The notes under the pieces were generated by a model. It worked only from the letters and a program-made list of their open reading frames with translations. It was not told the origin of the DNA and did not search any database. A DNA stretch of 7,904 nt from Propionibacteriaceae bacterium (GTDB lineage Bacteria > Actinomycetota > Actinomycetes > Propionibacteriales > Propionibacteriaceae), in the NCBI GenBank assembly GCA_031262845.1, contig JAISGZ010000187.1, positions 1-7,904 of the forward strand. The letters are read 5' to 3'. Below, piece by piece: positions 1 through 4,878 of this stretch; position 1 is the stretch's first letter; each line of letters begins with the position of its first letter. A program made the position numbers and the translations under genes.

Positions 1-892
1 ACCACACCGCACCCATCGACAGGAAGACCGGGTCCCGGACCAAGGCCTCTTCCGGCGCCCCGGCCTGAGCCGACTCGATGACCCGGGCGTAACTGAGGAT
101 GGCCAGCGTAAAAGGCGCGATCGACAAGGCCGCCCAGGGCAGACCGAACCAGGTCGAAGTCGGATCGAAGGCGTCGAAAGCCCACAGTGAATAGGAGATC
201 ACGACCAAGGTGGCGGCGATGACCCAGGTCGCGCGCAGGAAACCAGGCGTGTACGAGGTCAACGACCGCCGGGTACCGGCTTCGGCCCCGACTGTGACGA
301 TCTCGGAATAACGTTTGCCGGCGACGATGAACAACGACCCGAAACCGGCTACCAACAAGAACCACTGGCTGAGCGGAATCCCGCAGGCCACACCACCGGC
401 GATGGCTCGCAGTAAGAACCCGGCCGTGATCAGCGCCAAGTCGATAATCGGCTGGTTTTTCAGGCCGAAGGAATAGCCCAGTTGAAAAATCACGTAGATC
501 ACGAGCACGGTCAGCAGTGGCCAGCCGATCCAGAGCGCCAGCCCAAAACCGGCCACCGTCACGATCCCCAGGACGACGAGGGCGGCCGGTCGGCTCAGTT
601 CCCCGGCCGCGATCGGCCGGAACCGTTTCCGGGGATGGTTCCGGTCGGCTTCGGCGTCACGCAGATCGTTGATGACGTAGATCGCGGCGCTGATGAGCGT
701 AAAAGCGATGGTCGCGGCCAGCGCCGGGCCGGCCACCGACCACTCGAAGAGCCGGCCGGCGGCAATCGGCGCCGCCAGCACCAAGAGATTTTTCGGCCAC
801 TGCGGGGGCCGCAAGACCCGGATCACGGCCGGTAAGCGATGGGACGGCGGCGTCGGCAACTCAACCGCCGTCGGCGACGTGGTTCCTCCCAC
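1..892 (-). CDS. ubiA: Decaprenyl-phosphate phosphoribosyltransferase (UbiA family), 3' end cut by window edge
   Basis: Integral membrane prenyltransferase predicted to move 5-phosphoribose from PRPP onto decaprenyl phosphate, the first step towards decaprenylphosphoryl-arabinose for cell-wall arabinan. I translated the minus strand by eye. Numbering from GTG 892, the N-terminal motif RPPQWPKNLLVLAAP is at about residues 28-42. The metal/diphosphate motif NDLRDAEAD (NDxxDxxxD pattern) is at 75-83, followed by NHPRKRFRPIAAG. Further on are GYSFGLKNQPIIDLA and GFLLRAIAGGVA, then several hydrophobic segments. The frame is open to base 1 and about 297 residues are present. The last visible residues (APEE, then RDPVFLSMGAVW) resemble the end of the roughly 300-residue mycobacterial homologue, so only a few codons are missing. 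The start is uncertain: GTG 892 is chosen for a weak AAAGGA 12 bases upstream; TTG 859 is the alternative, and the frame stays open upstream to about 1035. It diverges from the lipoprotein gene at 1100. Confidence 0.9.
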   Translation of the reverse strand, partial: MGGTTSPTAVELPTPPSHRLPAVIRVLRPPQWPKNLLVLAAPIAAGRLFEWSVAGPALAATIAFTLISAAIYVINDLRDAEADRNHPRKRFRPIAAGELSRPAALVVLGIVTVAGFGLALWIGWPLLTVLVIYVIFQLGYSFGLKNQPIIDLALITAGFLLRAIAGGVACGIPLSQWFLLVAGFGSLFIVAGKRYSEIVTVGAEAGTRRSLTSYTPGFLRATWVIAATLVVISYSLWAFDAFDPTSTWFGLPWAALSIAPFTLAILSYARVIESAQAGAPEEALVRDPVFLSMGAVW

Positions 893-1084
893 CCTGTCAC
901 CCAGTCCTTTCCCGGCTTTCCCCGGTTGATTCGATTGCTGTCGGCTTCCCCGTTGTCCGGTCGCCGCTGGCGCCAGTCCCGGGCGGTCACATCCGTGTCG
1001 GTCCGCGGACCCGGCCCGGCGCGGTCGCCCGCTGCCCTACCGTCTCGCCGCTGCCGGTGACAACACCGACTGCTGTGCCCCTGA

Positions 1085-1102
1085 GGGTATCGTGAACCCG
1101 TG
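1085..1102 (+). promoter_or_regulatory. Possible -10 element giving a leaderless transcript of the lipoprotein gene
   Basis: TATCGT at 1088-1093 fits the actinobacterial -10 pattern TANNNT. It is followed by six bases and then the GTG start at 1100, which is the usual geometry of leaderless actinobacterial genes. It is preceded by GAGGG (1083-1087), which could instead be a ribosome-binding site 12 bases before the start. No convincing -35 hexamer is seen at 17 bp; GTGACA at 1057-1062 is too far away. The remainder of the divergent gap (893-1084) shows no other clear signal. Confidence 0.35.
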
Positions 1103-1522
1103 CGACGACGGTGCGGTTACGGCTGGTTGATGTCTCTCGGCCTGGTCAGCCTGGTGGGTTTGGCTGGCTGTGGTGCTGCCGAGCCCCCCGATACGATCTC
1201 CTTCAGCCCCGGCCAGGCGACCTCGGGCCTGGTCGGTGATTGCCTGCCCGACCTCGGTTTCTCGGTTGGTCCGAGCGCCGCTTTGTGCCTGCCGGTCGGC
1301 ATCGAATTGACCGACCAGTACGAATCCGACGCCACCGTGATCTTGATCGGCCGACCTGACGACGCCACCGCCGTGCGTGACTTCTTGGCCACCGCTCTCC
1401 CCGCCGAAGGCTGGGAGGTGACGGCCGAATCAGATGAGGCGCTGATCTTCACGGCTGACCGCTGGACCGGGTCCTTCGTTATCTCGCCCGACTCGTGGGC
1501 CTTGACCGTCCGGGCCGAGTGA
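1100..1522 (+). CDS. Small secreted lipoprotein of unknown function
   Basis: A 140-residue protein with a basic start (MRRR), a hydrophobic core at residues 10-22 and a lipobox LAGC with the lipidated cysteine at C24, so it should be anchored to the outer face of the cytoplasmic membrane. The mature part of about 117 residues has two further cysteines (C48, C63) that could form a disulfide. Its C-terminal half (about 75-138) alternates predicted strand and helix: VILIGRPDDATAVRDFL, then LPAEGWEV, then EALIFTADRWTGSFVISP. This suggests a small alpha/beta domain, and I do not recognise a family. The GTG start at 1100 is preferred because it gives the charged n-region; ATG 1130 in the same frame would remove it. 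It is on the same strand as the transporter but 149 bp away with motifs between them, so it is probably a separate transcript. Any link to the transport system is only positional. Confidence 0.75.
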   Translation: MRRRCGYGWLMSLGLVSLVGLAGCGAAEPPDTISFSPGQATSGLVGDCLPDLGFSVGPSAALCLPVGIELTDQYESDATVILIGRPDDATAVRDFLATALPAEGWEVTAESDEALIFTADRWTGSFVISPDSWALTVRAE

Positions 1523-1545
1523 ACTGACCCCGCCAGCGCTGTCAG

Positions 1546-1564
1546 CCCAGCCGCTAGTTAAGCT
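1546..1564 (+). repeat. Copy 1 of the CCGCTAGTTAAGCT regulatory repeat
   Basis: CCCAGCCGCTAGTTAAGCT is contiguous here. The last 14 bases recur exactly at 3648-3661 upstream of the solute-binding protein gene. The first nine recur at 3626-3634, so the second copy looks like the same 19-mer opened by 17 bases. The element ends 107 bp before the transporter ATG; the other copy ends 116 bp before the binding-protein ATG. A shared operator or promoter element is inferred. Confidence 0.5.
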
Positions 1565-1600
1565 GACGCCGACTCAGTAGACAACCAATCAACCCTTTGA

Positions 1601-1616
1601 GTCAGCGCCAACTGAC
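1601..1616. promoter_or_regulatory. Inverted repeat GTCAG-N6-CTGAC, possible operator
   Basis: GTCAGCGCCAACTGAC has perfect 5-bp arms around a 6-bp spacer, 55 bp before the start of the ABC fusion gene. The same arms form the 12-bp palindrome at 3579-3590 before the binding-protein gene. Binding by a dimeric repressor or activator is inferred; the protein is unknown. Confidence 0.35.
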
Positions 1617-1671
1617 CGACAGCAACGGTTTTTCCTTGCGGTCAGCGATCAACGAACAGTAGTGGTCATCC

Positions 1672-3507
1672 ATGGACACGCTCTACAACAATTTCATCGC
1701 CCACGGGGCTTGGCTGACCTTGCTCAAGGGCATGGGTACGACCGTGGCGGTAACGGTCGCAGCCCTGATCATCGGGACCTTGCTGGGGGCTGTCCTGTGC
1801 GCCCTGGCCCGATCCCGGTTCACTGTGCTCCGGGGCATCGCCAAAACCTATATTGTTCTAGTTCGGGGCACGCCGGTACTTCTGTTGTTGATGTTGTTCT
1901 ATTACGTCATTCTCGCCCCACTGCGCACCGACGCCCTCTACGTGGCATTTATCGCTTTCGGTCTCAACGCCAGCGCCCACATTGGCGAATTGATGCGAAC
2001 CGCCTTACAAGGGGTCAGTTCGGGCCAAGTTGAAGCCGCCCGATCTTTGGGCTTTTCCCGCTGGGGGGCTTTCCGGCTGGTGTCTTTCCCCCAGGCCGCC
2101 CGGATCGCTCGCCCGGTCTATGAAAATGCCATCGTCAATCTTCTCCAGTGGACCAGCGTGGTCGGTTATATCGCTTTGTCCGACCTGACGCGGGTCGTCA
2201 ATAACATGAGTTCCCGCACCGGCCAGCCATTTCTGGCGCTGGCCGCCGGTATTGCCTTCTACCTCCTTTTGGCCGGTTTGGTTCACGTGATTTTTCAATT
2301 CTTTGACCGACCACAGACCCGCCGCCAGAACATCGCTCCACCCGCGCCAACTGACCTCGCTCCCAGGCCTGAAGTTGAATCGATAGCCAGCCCAAACCGC
2401 CCCAGTCCTGACAGTCCCACCATCGTCATCGACCATTTATCTCAACAATTTCACGGCCAACCAGTCTTAACCAATGTCAGCACAACCATCCAGCGCGGGG
2501 AAGTCATCACCGTCATCGGCCCTTCCGGGGCTGGTAAATCGACTTTTTTGCGGGCCTTGAACTGGCTCAATCCCCCGAGTTCCGGTCAAGTCATCTTCCT
2601 GGGCCAGGATTTATCCGACCGCCAGACCGACATCAACCTGGTCCGCCGGAAAATGGGCATGGTTTTCCAGGCCTTCAATCTCTTTTCCCACCTCACGGTG
2701 TTGGACAATTGCACGGTCGGCCCCCGCCGATTACTCAAACTGACGCCGGCCGCGGCCCGGCAGCGGGCCTGGAAAAACTTGGCCGCCGTCGGCCTGGCCG
2801 AAAAAGCTGGGGCCTGGCCCGACGAACTCTCCGGCGGCCAGCAGCAGCGGGTGGCGATCGCCCGCTGCCTGTGTATGGAACCCGAAATCATCTTGTTCGA
2901 TGAGCCGACCAGCGCGCTCGATCCGACGATGATCGGTGAGGTCACCGCCGTCATCCGTCAATTGGCTCAAACTGGGCTGACCATGGTCATCGTCACGCAC
3001 GAGATGGAATTCGCCCGCACCGTGGCGTCGCGCGTGTTCTATCTCGACGACCAGACGATCTACGAAGACGGCCCGCCCGAGCAGATTTTTGCGAACCCCC
3101 AGAAACCCAAAACCCAAAGTTTCATCAATCGCGTTCGGTCCTTCGAATACGACATCACGAGTCGTCAGTTCGACTTTATCGAGATGCAGAACAGCATCAC
3201 CAATTTCTGCGTCAAACACGGTGTTGATGAGGCCAAGACTGACCGTATTCTGCTCTTGACCGAGGAACTCGTCCTCAACGTGCTGATTCCCCACATCGAA
3301 CAAATTGACCTGACCGTCAGCTATTCTGAAAAAGACCAGTCTTACGAAATCGATGCCACTTACGGCGGCCCGGAATTCAACCCGCTGGCGGCGGCGCCGG
3401 AATCTGACAGTCCGCCGGATTTGTCCGTCCTGATCATCACGGGCTCGGCCGATGTCAGCCACCGTTACAGCGACCAGACCAACCAAATTCGCCTCGTCGT
3501 TCACTAG
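1672..3507 (+). CDS. Polar amino-acid-type ABC importer: fused permease, ATPase and degenerate GHKL/RsbW-like domain
   Basis: A 611-residue three-part fusion. Residues 1-211 are a HisM/GlnP-type permease with hydrophobic segments at about 20-45, 58-82 and 185-211, and the EAA loop EAARSLGFSRWGAFRLVSFPQA split as EAARSLGFSR (121-130) and WGAFRLVSFPQA (131-142). A proline-rich linker spans about 212-248. The ABC ATPase spans about 250-485: Walker A GPSGAGKST 283-291, Q-loop Q333, signature LSGGQ 386-390, Walker B IILFDE 406-411, D-loop SALD 414-417 and H-loop H443, all intact. Residues 491-611 resemble an RsbW-type GHKL domain: N-box Glu and Asn are kept (E532, N536), GGPEFNPL (565-572) matches the G1 region, and the end (about 594-610) matches DEVWYR...NQLTV of the neighbouring kinase. 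The G1 Asp is replaced (T563) and the G2 glycines are missing, so ATP binding is doubtful there. One gene gives a full homodimeric translocator; the binding protein follows at 3778. ATG 1672 gives the typical permease N-terminus. Confidence 0.92.
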   Translation: MDTLYNNFIAHGAWLTLLKGMGTTVAVTVAALIIGTLLGAVLCALARSRFTVLRGIAKTYIVLVRGTPVLLLLMLFYYVILAPLRTDALYVAFIAFGLNASAHIGELMRTALQGVSSGQVEAARSLGFSRWGAFRLVSFPQAARIARPVYENAIVNLLQWTSVVGYIALSDLTRVVNNMSSRTGQPFLALAAGIAFYLLLAGLVHVIFQFFDRPQTRRQNIAPPAPTDLAPRPEVESIASPNRPSPDSPTIVIDHLSQQFHGQPVLTNVSTTIQRGEVITVIGPSGAGKSTFLRALNWLNPPSSGQVIFLGQDLSDRQTDINLVRRKMGMVFQAFNLFSHLTVLDNCTVGPRRLLKLTPAAARQRAWKNLAAVGLAEKAGAWPDELSGGQQQRVAIARCLCMEPEIILFDEPTSALDPTMIGEVTAVIRQLAQTGLTMVIVTHEMEFARTVASRVFYLDDQTIYEDGPPEQIFANPQKPKTQSFINRVRSFEYDITSRQFDFIEMQNSITNFCVKHGVDEAKTDRILLLTEELVLNVLIPHIEQIDLTVSYSEKDQSYEIDATYGGPEFNPLAAAPESDSPPDLSVLIITGSADVSHRYSDQTNQIRLVVH

Positions 3508-3578
3508 CCGAAGCTGCTGTCCGGTCTCAGCTAGCCGCACCAGTGAGGTCATCCAGCACCTTGCCACCAAGGGTTAAG

Positions 3579-3590
3579 CTGACCGGTCAG
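3579..3590. promoter_or_regulatory. Perfect 12-bp palindrome CTGACCGGTCAG, possible operator
   Basis: CTGACCGGTCAG is its own reverse complement. It overlaps the end of a GTTAAGCT copy (3573-3580), giving GTTAAGCTGAC, which also occurs at 1557-1567 before the transporter gene. A binding site for a dimeric regulator is inferred. Confidence 0.4.
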
Positions 3591-3647
3591 GCCCAGCCCA
3601 TTTAGTAACAATTGTTTTGTCTAACCCCAGCCGCGGCCAGACTGCGG

Positions 3648-3661
3648 CCGCTAGTTAAGCT
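3648..3661 (+). repeat. Copy 2 of the CCGCTAGTTAAGCT regulatory repeat
   Basis: This is an exact 14-bp match to 1551-1564. It is preceded by a small hairpin GCGGCC-N7-GGCCGC (3633-3651) that separates it from CCCAGCCGC (3626-3634), the block contiguous with it in copy 1. It lies 116 bp upstream of ATG 3778, close to the 107-bp distance of copy 1 from its gene. Confidence 0.5.
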
Positions 3662-3692
3662 AAACCTGGTTGACCGAACAACATCAGGTTTA
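3661..3692. repeat. 8-bp inverted repeat TAAACCTG / CAGGTTTA
   Basis: The arms 3661-3668 and 3685-3692 are perfectly complementary and separated by 16 bases. TTGACC (3670-3675), which could serve as a -35 hexamer, lies inside the spacer, but no good -10 follows at the right distance. It could be an operator or a leader hairpin. Confidence 0.3.
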
Positions 3693-3777
3693 CCCAACGA
3701 CACGCTCTTGGTCAGTCCATCAGGCTGCCAGGACGATGTCACCATCGATCAATGAATTCTCTCTCCTGGATGTGATT

Positions 3778-4647
3778 ATGACTCATCGCACTATTCGAAT
3801 CCCCCGCTGGACGGCCCTAGCTGTTATACCACTGGCAGCATTAGCTTTAGCCAGTTGCTCAACCAGTTCCACTAACAGCAGCGAAAGCTCGTCCCCCTCA
3901 TCGAACGCCATCACACCGAATTCTCAGACCATCAAGTCGGTCGCCGACCTCAATGGTTTAGTGGCTGCTTCGATCCCGACGGCCGTGGAATTAACACCGG
4001 ATAGTTTCGAGCGAGCTTTCAAAGTCCGGCCGAGTGAAGTCCTGACTTTCCCGACCATGGCCGACAATCTGGCGGCGGTCAAGTCCGGCCGAGCTGATTT
4101 CACCGAAAATTTGATGGCCACGCTGGATTACTACACTTCGACCGATCCGACCCTGGCATCAATCGCATTTGATGAACAGCCATTCTCAGTCACGATGCTG
4201 GCTCGGGACACTGACTCCGATGTCTTGATCCGGGTCAATGACGCGATTACCCAACTGCAAAGCTCGGGACGGATCGACGAACTCGTCCAGACCTACATCA
4301 CCGACGTCGACCCGACCACCATCGGTGATCTGCCAACCCCCTCACCCACGGTCACCGAGGGCCAGACCATCACGGTCGGTGTTTCCGGCGACAACCCACC
4401 GATCGACTACGTGTCGGCCGACGGTCAACCAGCCGGCTTCAACGTCGCCCTCATGACCGAGATCGCCAACTTGGCCGGCTGGCAGGTGGAATTTGAGGTC
4501 ATCCCGTTCGAGTCGAAGTTCTCAGCTCTGACCTCGGACCGGGTCGATCTGTTCTTCTTCCACGGTGGTTTCCAGCAAGTTGACGGCACTGCGGCGACCG
4601 AGGCGTATCTGACAGATGTCCAGGGTGGCTTCCTGATTCGCAAGTAG
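3778..4647 (+). CDS. ABC solute-binding lipoprotein (SBP_bac_3 type) with circularly permuted domain order
   Basis: A 289-residue extracellular lipoprotein presumably serving the transporter at 1672. ATG 3778 gives a clean signal peptide: basic n-region, hydrophobic core and lipobox LASC with C27; a Ser-rich tether follows. The frame extends upstream to TTG 3670, but that would bury the signal peptide behind 36 residues. In usual family members the strand-rich half (VGVSGDNPPIDYVSADGQPAGF type) comes first. Here it is last (about 197-289, ending at GGFLIRK), while the half that normally follows it (IKSVADLNG, then SGRADF, then the terminal helix VNDAITQLQSSGRIDELVQTYI, written here as VNDAITQLQSSG plus RIDELVQTYI) is at about 52-174. 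By ungapped comparison with GlnH, the ligand-carboxylate Arg of the TxER segment is D269, and the amino-group Asp is L112. The ligand is therefore uncertain. Alternative reading: remnants of two tandem binding domains. Confidence 0.88.
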   Translation: MTHRTIRIPRWTALAVIPLAALALASCSTSSTNSSESSSPSSNAITPNSQTIKSVADLNGLVAASIPTAVELTPDSFERAFKVRPSEVLTFPTMADNLAAVKSGRADFTENLMATLDYYTSTDPTLASIAFDEQPFSVTMLARDTDSDVLIRVNDAITQLQSSGRIDELVQTYITDVDPTTIGDLPTPSPTVTEGQTITVGVSGDNPPIDYVSADGQPAGFNVALMTEIANLAGWQVEFEVIPFESKFSALTSDRVDLFFFHGGFQQVDGTAATEAYLTDVQGGFLIRK

Positions 4648-4660
4648 TTCACAGTCGCTG

Positions 4661-4702
4661 CGGCGGTGGTCGACGGCCTTTCGGGGCTGCCGACCACCGC
4701 CG
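4661..4702 (+). terminator. Strong hairpin after the solute-binding protein gene
   Basis: CGGCGGTGGTCG (4661-4672) and CGACCACCGCCG (4691-4702) form a perfect 12-bp stem around an 18-base loop, 13 bases after the stop codon. The following sequence is only weakly T-rich, so this may be an actinobacterial-style terminator without a long U tract or an RNA-stabilising 3' hairpin. Confidence 0.65.
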
Positions 4703-4772
4703 TTGTCGTCCCCCGCAATTGATCATCCGTCCACCACTGCCCGCTTCATCCGTCGCCGCTGAAACACGTCAC

Positions 4773-4829
4773 CTCGGTTTCAGGTCCGGCATCACGATTC
4801 AAGCTTCCCCTGACAACCGGACCTCCGAG
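4773..4829 (-). terminator. Hairpin after the phosphatase gene, probable minus-strand terminator
   Basis: AGGTCCGG (4782-4789) pairs with CCGGACCT (4817-4824). After a one-sided 4-base bulge, CTCGG (4773-4777) pairs with CCGAG (4825-4829), giving a 13-bp interrupted stem with a 27-base loop. It lies 50 bases beyond the stop of the minus-strand phosphatase gene. There is no clear U tract. A second stem, CTGAAAC (4759-4765) with GTTTCAG (4777-4783), overlaps it and would be mutually exclusive. Confidence 0.4.
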
Positions 4830-4878
4830 ATTGAGACGTCAGCTGAGGCGGCGTCGCCACCGGTCAGTCTGGCCAGGC

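Larger units (their letters stand above)
1523..1671 (+). promoter_or_regulatory. Upstream regulatory region of the ABC fusion gene, rich in CTGAC/GTCAG
   Basis: This 149-bp gap holds six copies of the pentamer CTGAC or its complement GTCAG: 1524-1528, 1541-1545, 1563-1567, 1601-1605, 1612-1616 and 1641-1645. It also holds one copy of the CCGCTAGTTAAGCT element. The density and paired inverted arrangement suggest operator sites, but no regulator gene lies in the window. No strong -35/-10 pair and no clear Shine-Dalgarno sequence precede ATG 1672. Confidence 0.4.
3508..3777 (+). promoter_or_regulatory. Upstream regulatory region of the solute-binding protein gene
   Basis: This 270-bp gap contains, in order: a weak hairpin AGCTG/CAGCT (3512-3532) just after the transporter stop; GTTAAGCT followed by a perfect CTGACCGGTCAG palindrome (3573-3590); a hairpin GCGGCC-N7-GGCCGC (3633-3651); the CCGCTAGTTAAGCT repeat (3648-3661); and an 8-bp inverted repeat TAAACCTG...CAGGTTTA (3661-3692) enclosing TTGACC. 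The size and content argue that the binding-protein gene has its own promoter rather than being simply co-transcribed. No strong terminator for the upstream gene is visible. No credible small gene is seen. Confidence 0.4.

Noticed and set aside
482..1060. Overlapping plus-strand open frames near the left end
   Set aside because: Arg/Pro/Gly-rich translations without motifs; most of this stretch is antisense to the UbiA-family gene, and the rest is the divergent gap.
2731..3570. 279-residue minus-strand open frame
   Set aside because: It is antisense to the ATPase and GHKL parts of the transporter, which have all their motifs on the plus strand.
3670..3777. N-terminal extension of the binding protein from TTG 3670
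   Set aside because: It would place 36 residues before a complete lipoprotein signal peptide that starts at ATG 3778, and it overlaps the inverted repeat at 3661-3692.
3508..3777. Riboswitch upstream of the binding-protein gene
   Set aside because: Several short stems exist, but I could not match any known aptamer core; palindromic DNA operators explain them more simply.
3778..4647. Binding protein as a truncated or frameshifted pseudogene
   Set aside because: The order of the halves is odd, but the frame is intact from signal peptide to stop, both lobes are fully represented, and the break is exactly at the hinge.
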